Source: Ceratorhiza oryzae-sativae (lineage: Eukaryota; Basidiomycota; Agaricomycetes; Cantharellales; Ceratobasidiaceae). From it: 64,000 nt of DNA. The notes under the pieces are model-generated. The model worked only from the letters and a program-made list of their open reading frames with translations, did not search any database and was not told the DNA's origin. Position numbers and translations under genes: made by a program. Of the stretch, positions 37,757 through 49,390 are shown piece by piece (within the stretch, counting starts at the first letter, position 1; each line of letters opens with the position of its first letter). The stretch spans positions 744,001 to 808,000 of the forward strand of contig JARWMV010000236.1 of the NCBI GenBank assembly GCA_030998015.1, in the 5' to 3' direction.

Positions 37757-38200
37757 GGCCCACAGTAGGCGATGGGGTTATTGATTCGGCGCATGCGGTA
37801 GAGCCGGCCAGAGTGAGACTTATTAGGAGCTAGTTTCCGATAGTATCTAGCACGGGTGTTGTACATGCGTTGCGCGCACCAGAGAATGGTACATTTGGAT
37901 CAGTGAACAGAATGTATTAGTAGGACATTGAAACAGCTACTGTATCAATGAATCACACGGCTTTAGGCACACAACACCATGGCTAAAAAGGTAGCATAGC
38001 TACTGGTACAAAATGCTATTTACGGGAAAAGGGAGACGCGTAGGTCGACTAGGGGCGAGCAGACACGATGAGCAAATCTGAACACATATGTGCAATGTGA
38101 TATACATGAGAACAGCCGACAAGTATAATCGACCAAATACCACGAAATCTATCCGAACTCGAAAGCTAATAATTGTGTACCTTATGTGTTCATCCATTCT
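37757..38200. other. Intergenic region between convergent genes
   Basis: About 440 bases holding the 3' ends of the DFGDFG gene (plus) and the PROPPIN gene (minus). No gene or hairpin terminator is supported. Confidence 0.3.
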
Positions 38201-40017
38201 TTAACCCCACCCGTCCCATCTCCCAAACCGCCTAAACTCCTCGAGTACACACTGCCGACTTTGCTTCTCTTTGACGTCCTTGCCTTCGAGTTCCCCTTTC
38301 CCCTTCCCCTTCCCCTCTCTGTCTTTCCCTTTGTCAATGCCTCTTCCTATTTCTGTCCCTTTGCCTCTTCCTGCTGTACCAGATAACACTGAAGTATCCT
38401 TTGGTGAGCTCGAAAGAATAGATGCACCCGCTCTCCCAGGCGTGGGTGTGCCGGGTCGACTTTCAGATGGGCTGGTTGCGCCGGCAATTGGTGGCAAAGA
38501 GAGTCGATACCACCCTCCTGAATACGTTAGCGCTATAAGCTGATATTCGGTTGCGGGTACCGGTTCAGGGACAGGTGGGGCCGATGGTTTTACAGGGTGT
38601 GAGGTTGTCGATCTAGTCACTTTGGTAGGTTTAGCTGGTGAAGCAGGCGTTGGAGGTGCAGGTGCGGGCGCCTCGGCGGGCACTTCGATCCAGGCCACCG
38701 TGCAGCGTTCTTCCTCGATCCTTTCTGCCGTTGGGTCCGTAAGTTGTGTGCCGAGCGCGGCAAGGTTGCTAGATGGAGGTTGAGCGGGAAGTCGATATTG
38801 GGCATAGGACCACTCAGATACGAGAAGCTTTGGCAATCGCACGAATGGCGCGAGGGGAGAGAATAATGATTGCCGGTTCCTTGGTAGTATAATTATATCA
38901 GCTTCATGTTGATGGGCCAAATAAAAAGAAACGTACTTCACGCCTTCTATTTCATTCTGTCGAGCCAGCTTGAATACGTGTACCGTACCCTTATCACTCC
39001 ATGTACACACTTCTCGTTCATCCCCTCGAAAGGCAATACCATATATATCGGCCCGATCCGTCCCGCGACGCAACTCGCGTACTTTCGCGCCGCTACGTGT
39101 ATCCCATACTCGAATCAGCGTTCCGCGGTGTGAGGCTGTAGCAAGCAATCGGCCGGAAGCAGTCAAAGCAAGAGCAGCCAATCGGGAGTTGTGCGCCACA
39201 ACAATCGCCACGGGATGCTTAGTCGGGGTAAGGGGGACATCAGGGCCAAGCGGAACAGGTCGCGGCTTGGGTGTGGGAACAGTATTCGGTGGCGGGTTTG
39301 GGGGTGGTGGGTGAGGGCATGGTGGGAGTGGAATAAGCTGGACGTGGCCAAGCTGGCGGCCGGGAATGGCGAGCATTGTCGAATCAGGAGCAGTTGCGAT
39401 CGCCATAAGGCCTATGGATTTACCCGAGAATTCAACAGAGTACCAACATCCGACAACCAACGACAGAGAGGTCATAGTAATCAGCAAAGCTGGCAAATGC
39501 CTGGGCGGCAACTCACCACTCACCGCGCTCGTTCTCCGCGGTCTCCCATTCGCCCCGTCGGACAACAGAGGCCCCGACCTCAAATGCAACCACTCGACGC
39601 TTAAGTGCGACCACAAGCCAGCCACGCCGAGTTGCAAGTCCACGCACACGCTCTTTGAACTCCAGTTCAGCAACCTCCCGTTGAGCAGCCGCATCCCATA
39701 CGATCACTTTGTTTGCTGGGTATAATGGAGCACGACCTCCACCTACGAGGAAAAGGAGCGAAGATGCATGCATGGGCTGAGCGAAGGCAAGAGTCCCAGC
39801 ATCGGCAGGGATATCTGACCTCAGTATTAGCCCATGATAAATGACATTACTGATAACCGGACAAACCTCGTTTACGAAGGAGCCTGAGAGGCCATGTCTT
39901 GTATACTGCAAAGCCCTCGGGAGTGCAGGTGGTGAAAATGCGCGAGTTGGGTTCAAAGCGGGCGTCAAGGATATGAGTGGGGGCGGTGGCGGTAATGGAA
40001 TGGCGAGCAAGATTCAT
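38201..40017 (-). CDS. PROPPIN autophagy protein (WIPI/Atg18 family) with LRRG motif
   Basis: Seven-bladed beta-propeller that binds PtdIns3P on autophagic membranes. The start at 40017 gives MNLARHSITATAPTHIL and FEPNSRIFTTCTPEGFAVYK, the family's first blade. The next exon has FLVGGGRAPLYPANKVIVWD. The diagnostic phosphoinositide site is VRELRRGTDRADIYGIAF (39025-39080), LRRG where most members have FRRG, preceded by LATASHRGTLIRVWDTRSG. A Pro-rich insert (about 39240-39320) and long Ala/Pro/Thr and Lys/Gly/Glu insertions near the C-terminus (38270-38680) enlarge the protein to about 540 residues. It ends FRRFGRWDGWG. An in-frame intron lies near 38882-38935. Closest to the Hsv2/Atg18 group; which one cannot be told from the sequence alone. 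Confidence 0.88.
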
Positions 40018-41023
40018 TACGACCAAGAACTACAAACAGGGTTTCCCGGAAATAAATATGTAAACCTGTGTCTGAGAGATGCGGCTGGACTCAGATGTTG
40101 ACGGCGGTGGCAGGTTTCCACCTGACGATGACGACGGCAGAAGGGGCGGCTTAGATAGGGGTGGTCACGTGTGAAAGAACCTTAGACCAACCATGATGGT
40201 AGGTTGATTGGTACGTGATTACCTGTAGGAGGGATGCTGCCACGCAGGATATGAGTGGGTTTGACCAAAAAATTACGAGCAATTCTTCTTAGCCTTCCTA
40301 GGTTCTTTCACTCCAAACATGTAAGAGCTATGTAAGTGCTTGATTTGAAGTCGCACTTCATGCTGAACTGATGCCAACGAGCAAGGGCTCCGAAACAGAG
40401 TTACACAAATATCGTCAACCGAGCCTTGGCTTTGGCTCCAACAGGCAGAAGTGACCTAAATAAGAGAAAAAAGGGAAAGAATATACAATAGGTAGTTGAA
40501 GTACAAATAATGAGCAGGAGCCTGGGTTATATCTATAGCTGTGGTGAGCCGCCTTCTTCTCAAGCTCATGGCCCTTGGCTTACATTCATGTGATGGTACC
40601 TCAGAACCTAACGGCCTGAATGTGTGGTCAGGCTCAGACCGTTGACACGGCGCCGTCAGATCAGTTACGAGTGTCAAAACGCCCTCGAAGAGAAGTAACT
40701 TTGAAGTCTAGCAAGGTGGATGAAGGCACGCCCGATGATTCAGCGAAATTTCGAGGGTGTGGGAGGCAAAGGGGCAGAGGAAGAGCACGAACGGCGAGGT
40801 AATATGGTTGTAAATAGCTTTTTTTACCCCGTCAATGGCATAATCATTTGTCCCTTCCGGGGGTTTATGCACTCGAACATGCGGGACAATGGGACGAATC
40901 ACGAAGTTAGCTATGCACTGCCCATTGGGACACGGGACAGTGATTCGTTAAAGGAGTCTACAGTATATTTAATGTGTTGGCTTAATAGTGTAATGAAATA
41001 GTAAGATTATCTTAAACCCTGCC
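40018..41023. other. Intergenic region, no supported gene
   Basis: About 1 kb. It holds the PROPPIN promoter at one side and the 3' end of the trefoil gene at the other. Short open frames at 40456-41001 on both strands have no domain or intron pattern. Confidence 0.3.
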
Positions 41024-42084
41024 TTACACCTTGTTCACCTGTGAAGCGATATACTCTAGCCTATCAACCTTCCCCTCCAAGCTAGCCACTCTGGTTTGTT
41101 GCTGGGACAGTTCGTTCTCAAGTTGCAGCTGCCTTTCTTTCAGAAGAACGATCGTTTCGTTCTCCTCGCAGATTCTGCGCAGTGCCTCTTTCTCTGACAG
41201 TAGTCGACGAATCATATCCTCCTTCTCGGCTGATTCGAGATCTTTTTGGGCCAACCTGCCCTCCATCAACTCAATGGCCTGGCTTTTCTGTTCCAATTCC
41301 TGTTTGATCGTTTCAATTTGTTCGTCTTTTATAATTGAGTTTTTGATTTCAGCTTGCAGCTCGCCAGACTTTTTTTGCTTGGGCTTGAAAAATGATCGGA
41401 AGCTCTTCGCCAGTTTCGTCACTTGAGGGGGCTCAACAAGCCGCTTGAGATTTAAACAAGAATGAGCTCACCTGGTGCGTTCCAACTTCCAGATTTTATT
41501 AGAGGGTCACCATTACGAGGCCAACATGCATATGGATCTGAAAGTCCGCAGTCGGGTGCGTCGGTCCAAGTAGCACCCACGTTGTACCTATTGCACATAC
41601 CTCATTTCCGTTATGTCCCCAGCCGAAATGAAGATCGAAAACTTTGTTGTTATCAGGATACCGGATGCTGGTTTCTGGTTAGCAATATTCTTTCAGCACG
41701 TTTTCACGTTAGCCTGTGCTTACAAGTAACCATCTTTGAATTTCAATAATACCCAGGTTGTTGGGAATCGGCTAGCATATACCAAGCTGTGTAAATCGGT
41801 ATTAGCCACAGATAAATAATTTCCGTGCTGGCAGTTCTTGAATCTGTGGCCAGCGCCAGAGGGTTGGACAAACCACTATAGATAGGTTAAATCACGGATG
41901 CCTTAAAAAGTATGACCATTACCACACCTGCTGGTTTTTCCTCGGTGTGAGTCTCCCAGATTACGATCTTAGTGTGGTCATGGTCGGAGACTTGGATGTT
42001 CGCCCCGGTGAGCTTGCTGACAATGCGATACGTCCCTGGCTCCAAAGACAGCTCGGGTTGAAGAGTAGATATATCCCGATCCAT
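41024..42084 (-). CDS. Beta-trefoil lectin-like protein with long C-terminal coiled coil
   Basis: Start at 42084, MDRDISTLQPELSLEPGTYR. Exon 2 has WFVQPSGAGHRFKNCQHGNY and VYASRFPTTW, and exon 3 SIRYPDNNKVFDLHFGWGHN, matching a ricin-B-type trefoil. The last exon (41024-41430) is basic (FRSFFKPKQKKSGELQ) and then a continuous coiled coil of about 100 residues ending ASQVNKV. The order trefoil then coiled coil is the same as in the gene at 35220-36109. Here the coil is longer. No signal peptide or frame break was seen, though the joins around 41430-41620 are uncertain. Sugar binding and multimerisation are inferred. Confidence 0.65.
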
Positions 42085-42490
42085 TTAATGATATGTAAGA
42101 GTGTGTCTTGTGATTAGGGCTATCGACACCAAAACGTAGCCACTTGTGACAACCTATCACATGATGGCGAACCAAGCGACCGGCGCCTAGAATCTGACCA
42201 CGTCTCAGCTTCCTCGCGCGTCGCCGACATCATACGTTTGACCTCGACCAGTATCGCGCCACGCGCCGCTCAAGTGAGTTATTCTCCGTGGAAATTTCGC
42301 TTTTCCACGGCTAACTCGTGCCGCGTCGTATCAAAGTCCGTCCAACATATAAGAACCAGCACACCTTCGGCTTCGGGCTTACTCTTACAAACTCCTTCAC
42401 TGCCTTGCTGCGGATTGAATCTGTACACGCGTGGCTGAGTCCTTTTATATCCCCTAAGAGCTCTGCTTTACTTGTCGCCTCGTCAAAACG
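42085..42490. other. Divergent promoter region between trefoil gene and Orm
   Basis: About 400 bases between two divergent starts. No TATA box is obvious and no gene is supported. Confidence 0.3.
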
Positions 42491-43373
42491 ATGTCCTCTC
42501 CAACCCGCACGGTTCCGGCTCCCATATCTCTCTCTCACAGCAAGTCCGAGGCTCTTAAAGGTCGAGCACGCTCATCGAGTATCGTTGCCGTGCAAGAGAT
42601 CGGTGGGACCGGTGCCGAGGAGGTGCTCGACCAGAGCGTGTATAGGAACCAGAATTCGGACTGGGTTAATGGCAAAGGCAGGCAACAAATGCGGGATCTC
42701 GGCATGTGGCTGACGTCTTGCAGGCGCTTGGATCATACACCCGCTCCTCACTCTGGCTGCGAAGATTATAATTGACGTATTGCCCGGTGTGACCCAGGAA
42801 GCGAGCTGGACAATCGTAAACCTTGGTTATCTTCTGGTGAGAGCTTCGACCTCGGCCTCTTCTGACAACCATCGCTTACCTACAAATAGATCTCGTACGT
42901 GATGTTTCACGGTATTACCGGCATTCCGTTCGACCCCGATCTACACGGTGGCGCATACGATGACCTGACGCTGTGGGAACAAATTGACGAAGGAGCTCAG
43001 TACACTCCCGCCAAAAAATGGCTATTCACTATGCCAATCGCATTGTAAGTGCATGGGCGTAACACCTTTTACTCTCACATTTATGCTGCATCAGGTTTCT
43101 GCTTTCTACCCACTTTACGCATTATAACCCTTGGTTGTTTGCGGTCAACTTTTCGGCTTTACTATTCGTTCTTTTCCCCAAGCTTCCGCAGGTGAGTAAC
43201 GGTCTACTTGTTTCTAATAGGCACCTCTAATTGTGTTTTAGTTACACCGCCATCGTGTGAGGTTTTTGGTCGACGACCCAATCCCGTCCGGAGCTGCGAC
43301 GCCGATGACGCCTATGACTCCTGGTGCCACTACTCCTGTCAATCGTCGCTCTTGGGCTCAACCTCCAAACTAA
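42491..43373 (+). CDS. ORM1: ORMDL family regulator of sphingolipid synthesis
   Basis: ER membrane protein that inhibits serine palmitoyltransferase and is relieved by phosphorylation. Starts MSSPTRTVPAPISLSHSKSE with Ser-rich RARSSSIVAV, a plausible phospho-regulated segment as in yeast Orm. Conserved blocks: YRNQNSDWVNGKG, then AWIIHPLLTLAAKIIIDVLPG, WTIVNLGYLLISYVMFHGI, DLTLWEQIDEGAQYTPAKKW, the late membrane pair FLLSTHFTHYNP and LFAVNFSALLFVLFPKLPQ, and the C-terminal HRHRVRFLVDD. The first intron (42678-42723) starts with GC rather than GT; the splice is fixed by the conserved GKGAW. Four exons, no break. It converges on the folate dehydrogenase. Confidence 0.93.
42678..42723 (+). other. 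GC-AG intron in the Orm gene
   Basis: 46-base intron starting GCAGGC and ending CTTGCAG. Only this junction restores the conserved GKGAWIIH. No GT donor nearby preserves the frame. Confidence 0.7.
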
Positions 43374-43592
43374 TCCCCTGGGTTTCTTAGCTCATCTGTT
43401 CAGGCTTTTCCTCATATCTTCCGGACTTTCGTAGCTGTGGTGCATGTTACTTATTGTTAGGCACTAAGCAGATAATTCGATGCATTGCATATAAAATCGA
43501 AAATCACATGGAGAACTCTATCACAAAATATTTTTAACAGTGAAATATATGTTAGGCCTTGTTCATAAACTTGCCGCAGCAACGTAATCAGG

Positions 43593-44912
43593 CTACGCGG
43601 TGTCTAGAAGTTCACGATAGTGACACAATCTCAACCTGTATATGGGTAAGCAATAATGCGAACTGAGTCCAAAAACGCACTCACAGATTTCGCAATAGCA
43701 TCATCTGGGTGATTTTTCCCACTGCCGGCATGTATACCGAAGCCTTTTAGAGTTTGATTATGAGTGCACCTTGATAAGCATGCTATTCATAACTCACCTT
43801 CTCTCGGACGTCCGACTCAAAGTTTTTCTCACTGGCAACATTCACGCATATACACCCATCCTTCAACCACTCGGTCTTCACTTTATAACTCGGGCTTGGC
43901 ACGGCAGAGACCACAACATCCGAAAGAGCCAGGCATTGCTCTAGAGTCATAGAGCACGGGTGCACAACATGCCTCGGATTATATCGCTTGCTCTTTTCCA
44001 CTCCATTGGCCTTGAGAGTAGGGCGCTTGGTGTACTCTTGAATGCTATCGATGTCAACGCTGAAAACACGAGCTCCATCGTTGGCGAGTAGGGCTGCGAG
44101 CGGCCGGCCGACGACTTCCGACCGATTTATAATAGTGACCGTGCGGCCATATGCCCGATCCCCGTAGTCAAGGATGGTGTTGTATACTCCAACGGCCTCA
44201 AGGGCTTTGACGATGGCAAGAGGGGTACAAGGAATGATTGATTTGACGTAGCCTTCTGGTGCGTCGGCCGCTTGTGTAGGAGGTGTTGGGGGTGATTGTA
44301 TTGGAGTTGGGACGCCCAGCAACGACTGGGGACGAATAAACCTAGTTATCGTTTCCGCAACACATTCTTGAATTAGAGAAAATTGCTGAGCATACCTGAT
44401 GTTATGGTAAAGGTTGTAGTGGAATTTGACATGCAGACCTTCAACGTCTTTGAATGGAGATACGACTTGTTGAAGATAGTGGTCCTATATAAACACATCC
44501 TGGTGAGCGCAGTTTGGAGAGGTTTTTGTCTGTCTACTCGCCTGCGATCCTCCGAAAATTGGGTAATAAACCATTATTCCATCCACGGCCACATCTTCAT
44601 TTGCCTCGATAATGGCTTCTTCAACACCCTCGCCATCCACTCCACCTTCCAATGCACCACCGACCTCTCTTAGAATGAAATTAATGCCGATTGCCTCGCA
44701 CGTCTTTTTCGTAAATTGCGCATACGACCTAGACGGAGCCGAGGATGTGGATAGAATTCCGAGCAAGCAAGGCTTTTGAGGCCGAGCCGTCGGCTCGGCC
44801 AAAGCTTCTTCGATGTCTTTGCGGAACTTTACTAAGGGTTAACAACCGCATACAATCAATCCGTGAGACATACTCTAGATGCAATACCATCCGCCTTGAC
44901 TAGTTTCCCCAT
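43593..44912 (-). CDS. MTD1: NAD-dependent methylenetetrahydrofolate dehydrogenase
   Basis: Cytosolic monofunctional enzyme oxidising 5,10-methylene-THF with NAD; it lacks cyclohydrolase activity in yeast. Start at 44912 (MGKLVKADGIASR), spliced to FRKDIEEALAEP. Then LLGILSTSSAPSRSYAQFTK and VDGIMVYYPIFGG; exon 3 is long with VKSIIPCTPLAIVKAL, GRTVTIINRSEVVGRPLAAL (the nucleotide loop) and LSDVVVSAVPSPSYKV; then WLKDGCICVNVASEKNF and a final exon YMPAVGKITQMMLLRNL. The end is LCHYRELLDTA at 43593. The YxxxK pair of bifunctional enzymes is replaced here by YAQFT, as expected for the monofunctional type. Exon junctions agree in phase. Confidence 0.92.
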
Positions 44913-45211
44913 TCCTGAATGAGCGATGGGCTGGACTGGACTATGGCAGCGGTTATAGCACATGGTGTTTGACAGGGAAGACGATGTGGGAACGAAACTC
45001 ACGTTGTCATGTTTATATGCCGTGTGTTGTGATATTGATAGACCCGTTTTTCTTGCCACCTTGCGGGCTGAACCCCGTCGTGAGTGCAAACTGACTTGTA
45101 AATCAAATTCGACAATCTTTCATGCGACCCTGGATACGCTCATTTCGTCAGCCGCATCTCACGTGATCAGGTACAGAGTTTCCACGTCACGTCTCTCGCC
45201 TCAATCGCAGC
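44913..45211. promoter_or_regulatory. Shared divergent promoter region of MTD1 and LCL2 genes
   Basis: About 300 bases between the two divergent starts. It contains a CACGTG hexamer at about 45159-45164. No gene is supported. Confidence 0.35.
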
Positions 45212-45644
45212 ATGCTGGCCCTATATTTTATTTTGACATTTTTACCCTTTACACTCGCTCAATTCGGTGGCGGGTTCTTTGAGAATATGTTTGGTGGTGG
45301 TCAGAGGCATCACCAACAGCAGCAGCAGCAGCAACAACAGCAACAACGGCCAGGTTCAATGTGGAGTCAGCAAGCGGATGCCAGTGAGCCCTGATTTAAT
45401 TTCACTGCTGTCTCTTTGGATACTTCGACCATTTGCTCATTATATATCCCCAGTCTCTTGTTCACAATATCTATGCCCCAACACTCTCGCTTGCGTTTCC
45501 ACCCCCGTCTTGTGCCCCTGCCCTGCTCCTGAGGATATCAAATGTGTATTACCCGACGCCGAAGGAGGATCAAATGACGGGACAGTGGTATGTGTAAGGG
45601 GTCCTGAAGGTTGTAAGCAGCTCGATAAGCTGCTGAAACCATGA
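45212..45644 (+). CDS. LCL2: Lcl2-like secretory-pathway protein with polyglutamine
   Basis: Small protein with signal peptide MLALYFILTFLPFTLA, then FGGGFFENMFGGGQRHH and a run of 11 Gln (45313-45345, mixed CAG and CAA). After one intron the conserved Cys-rich core reads CSQYLCPNTLACVSTPVLCP, then CPAPEDIKCVLPD and ends KQLDKLLKP. In yeast the family is linked to ER-associated degradation and chronological lifespan. Length about 120 residues, as usual. The family call is strong from the YLCP-CPCP cysteine pattern. Confidence 0.92.
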
Positions 45645-45957
45645 GTTTGTGGGGTGTGGTACGTGGACTACGCCTTGCGGTATACGTGGTGCTAAAGCGT
45701 TGCGGTGTTTTCCTTATTAGAAACATAGACCAGGTATCTGGACTGTTTTGCAATGCATCTTTTCATCCTAGTGTCGTGGAATTTGAATGGATGGCCCATC
45801 TTATTGCCTTTAGAGGCTGAAAGCTTGACGCGTGATACGAATTGGTCCGTGAGGGGCTGAAATTCCGGGAAGGCAGAGATCCCCGAGTGGCAATGATAAA
45901 ACCCCCAACAGTTGTCAACCTGCCCTACTCTCAGTACCCCTCGCAACGTCATTAAAT
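45645..45957. other. Intergenic region, no supported gene
   Basis: About 310 bases between Lcl2 and the P450. The minus-strand open frame 45692-46003 overlaps the P450 start and has no domain. Confidence 0.3.
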
Positions 45958-48725
45958 ATGGGCGCAAATAATTCCTCGACTTGTGCTTCACTGTTGGCCG
46001 CATTTTGCCTTGTTACAATTGCGTTTCGCAGCTGGCGCCGCGCTTGGGAGCGCCGTGCTCTGGCTTCGCTACCTGGCCCTGCTCGACAGAAATGGACCAA
46101 AGGTTAGGCTGAGCGGTTGAACATTTTTCGGTCGCTGAGTTGTATACCCGAAGGACATGTCCCTGCGTTATATAGCCCTGATGGCGCTATGGATTTTCAT
46201 GATTCTCTCAGCGAGTACGGGCCGGTTGTGAAGTTGTACGGAGTCTTTGGCGTAAGTCTCGCGTACACCATCTCTGCTGTCGACAAACCAGTTTGTTTTC
46301 GATGTCAGAGCCTCCGCTTGTACATTAATGACCCCTATGCCATGAGCGAGGTCCTCCTAAGGGAACAGAACAAATTCGAAAGGACTGAGAGCTACGCAAG
46401 GTTGGCACACTTCCCCAAAGTTGATGATATGTGCGCTCCATAAATCTGCATAGCAACTTGAATATGGTCCTCGGACCCGGTCTTCTCGGTTCAAGAGGTA
46501 CAGAATTCCCTTGCATTGAATTCTGTTGGGGCTGATTAGTGTGTCGCCTAGGGCCTAAACATACAGCTCAGCGCAAGGTAGGCGTATTGTTATATGTTTA
46601 CTCAGCCATAGTTGACGGCGGGGGACACAAAGATTCTCGGCTCGATATTTAATTCAAGCGCACTGCGAGCAAGTGAGTGGTTAAAATGATTGGCATCCGT
46701 TACGGAGTAGCGCTCAAACTCTGTTGCCTAGTGGTATGGAATACTGGTTATATGCGTGCATTTATATAAATTCATCGCCCTCGTCCAACATTATGCAGCT
46801 TCCGATATTCAAGGAGGTGTCTCTTAAAGTAAACAAGCGCATCAATCACCTGGAGACACTCTATTGACATGCTTGCTTCTAAGCTTGTCGCAGGAATTGA
46901 GAGCGAAATCACGATTCAAGAAGGTGAGGCCACTGGCGTGGATGTTTTTAAATGGGGATACCGTTGTGCCTTGGATTCTGTCGGTAAGCGGCGGGATATA
47001 AGTTCGTATCTATGATACAATGTATTGAACAACCTATAGGTCTAGCAGGTCTCGGGCATGACTTTCAAGCATTGGATGGCGTAGATAGCAAGTACGGCGA
47101 AGCGATCAAGCATCTTCTGTGATTAGTACTGTCTGATTCCGCTTCATTCGACATCACTTACTCGTTTTTAGTCCAGCATTGTTCTCTCTCGCAGTCCTTA
47201 GGCCGGTTATGCCGACGTTGTACAAGATCGGTCCCGCCTGGTTCCGAAGAGCGATCATAGAGCGAGTCCCAAGTAAAGCTATCAAGCAGCTTCTTTCCAT
47301 TATTGATATACAGCAAGAGCAAGCAACTGTGATCTTTGCACAGAAGAAATCAACCTTGAATAATCTTGGGAAGAAAGGCTCCACAACGACTGAAAAAGAT
47401 CTCATCACCCTTATGCGTAAGCTTACACTTGTGACCCGCGTATTGGCCGCTCACATATAATTCAATCAGTCCAAGCAAACGAAAAAGCAAACCCAGAGGA
47501 CAGAATTTCAGAGGAGGAGATGATTGGACAGATCAAGTATGCTCTTCTTGCTTATATTCGGCAGCTACCCTAATCTCGAGTAGCACTTTGATATTCGCAG
47601 GTCACGATACGACGAGGTAAACAATTAGCAAGTTGCAGCCATGGTTACATTCACACCAATGTCTTCACTAGCGGGACAATCGCTTGCGTCTTGCAAATGC
47701 TTGCAGAGAATCCAGGGGTGCAGGCTGAACTGCGAGAAGAGATCCTCCGTTGCCAGACAGAGGAAGTCGATTACGCGAACTTGGAATCTCTCCAGTTGTT
47801 GGAGGCAGTTATCAAGGAGACTTTACGTTTGGTGCGTGTTTCTCGACCCTCTATGTGAATGTGCGTTCATGGCTTATTTAGCACCCACCAGTGACAATTG
47901 TGGAACGAGTGTAAGCTACTTTTGCTTTCACCATAATTGCACAACCCGAGTGAAACGCCATTTCAGCTCGACACAAGACACAGTTCTGCCTCTCCGAACT
48001 CCAACGCGATGCGAACGCCCAACAACTCAATTGGCAATCCCCGCCGGAACACTTGTCATGCTCAGCCTGCGCGCCATGAACCGGGATCCGGGAACATGGG
48101 GCGCTGACGCACTCGAGTGGAATCCGCACAGATGGCTAGAACCTTTGCCGACAAACGTCCTGAATGCACGCGTTCCTGGTGTGTATTCACACATGTGAGT
48201 CTTTTATGTTATGTTATGTATGATGTATCACGTACGATTGTGCGAACATTGTATGGTACCTAGCACGTCGTTCCTCGGAGGCCCGACCTCGTGCATGTGA
48301 GTCCACCGGGTTTTCCGCACACGTTTTTTTTTTTTTTTCATATGGTCTGACATCTCACGCAGCGCATACAAGGTACGTTTCAAGTATTTGTTATTGCGTC
48401 TACCGTTCTCCAATTCATATGCGTCCATGCAGTTCGCCTTGCTAGAAACGAGTACGTGTGTGCGCTCGGTTGACATGTTTGATACGTTTGTTGATTGCCG
48501 TTGATCAACAGAAGTTGTCGTTGCGTCCCTTGTACGAAAGTTCCACTTTTCACCCGGTGATCGGCCTATCATATGGAAGGTATAAACAAATGTACCTTGG
48601 CAATAGTTTACGAAACTGACTGTTTTGTATGTACGTAGTTTGGCGGCACGTCAAAGCCTTTTGTGGTCGACCCCGCATCGGGCGCCTCTTCTCCCGGCCT
48701 TGTTCTCAAGCTCACGGTTGTTTGA
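45958..48725 (+). CDS. Cytochrome P450 with altered heme-loop motif
   Basis: Membrane-anchored haem monooxygenase, substrate unknown. Start at 45958 with an N-terminal hydrophobic anchor (SLLAAFCLVTIAF), then GPARQKWTKG and IFRSLSCIPEGHVPALY. The I-helix is FIFAGHDTTSG (near 47595-47680), split by an intron. The K-helix is LLEAVIKETLRLHPP, followed by NPHRW. The heme loop reads TSFLGGPTSCIAYKFALLE (48267-48440), with Cys present but the usual Arg three residues earlier changed to Thr and the Gly after Cys changed to Ala. The end is FVVDPASGASSPGLVLKL. It has about 15 small exons, and those between 46450 and 47150 were not fully resolved. It fits the multi-intron basidiomycete P450 group. Activity is uncertain given the altered loop. 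Confidence 0.85.
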
Positions 48726-49390
48726 GCCCGATTTTTTGTTTCAGCGTTGGGTCTCTAAACCGAACAAAAAAAAAGAGACTCGCAGAATAGGGTGGCTAAT
48801 TGTTTCCACAAAGGGGATACGCAACAAAGATGTACTGGTAGCAACGGGTTCAATACATGACGGTGTGGGATGCGACGCGAAGCCGCTTTGATTGATACGA
48901 TCACGTGGGGTAATCCGTGTGGCTGGACCGAGCCTCCCAAATCGAGCGTGTTTTGGTTATCAACACGACGCGTAAACAGACGCACACATGTTGTTCAATG
49001 AACAGACCCAATGCCATTGATGCAAAACACTGTACAGTTGTTACAGATGCGCAAGACTCAAAGAATATTATACGACGAAGGATTATAAATAGCAGGGGCA
49101 TAACGTGATATGGTTTGGTTTGAGCGTTGAGATGAAAAAACGGAAAAGAGGTTCATAGTGCAGAGACAAAGAGGACAGGGGCATACGTGAAAAGAAAGGC
49201 AAATTGAAAGTCATGACGAGAGTTCGTTTGACTACCCGCAAACAGAAGAGACCTCCAAGCCACAGAGAGAGAGAGAGTCATTGCATAGGTTCTGGCATGA
49301 CGAACGACACTGTATGAAAAAAAAGTTAGCCACCGTGAAAACAGAACAATCATTCAGCACGCACATCAGGCAACCATGAATTGCGGGCAG
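48726..49390. other. Intergenic region between convergent genes, no supported gene
   Basis: About 665 bases between the P450 end and the KEN-box gene end. Contains a short GA run at 49264-49275. Nothing else is supported. Confidence 0.3.

Noticed and set aside
48320..48345. Run of T inside the P450
   Set aside because: It lies in an intron between the heme-loop exon pieces and needs no other explanation.
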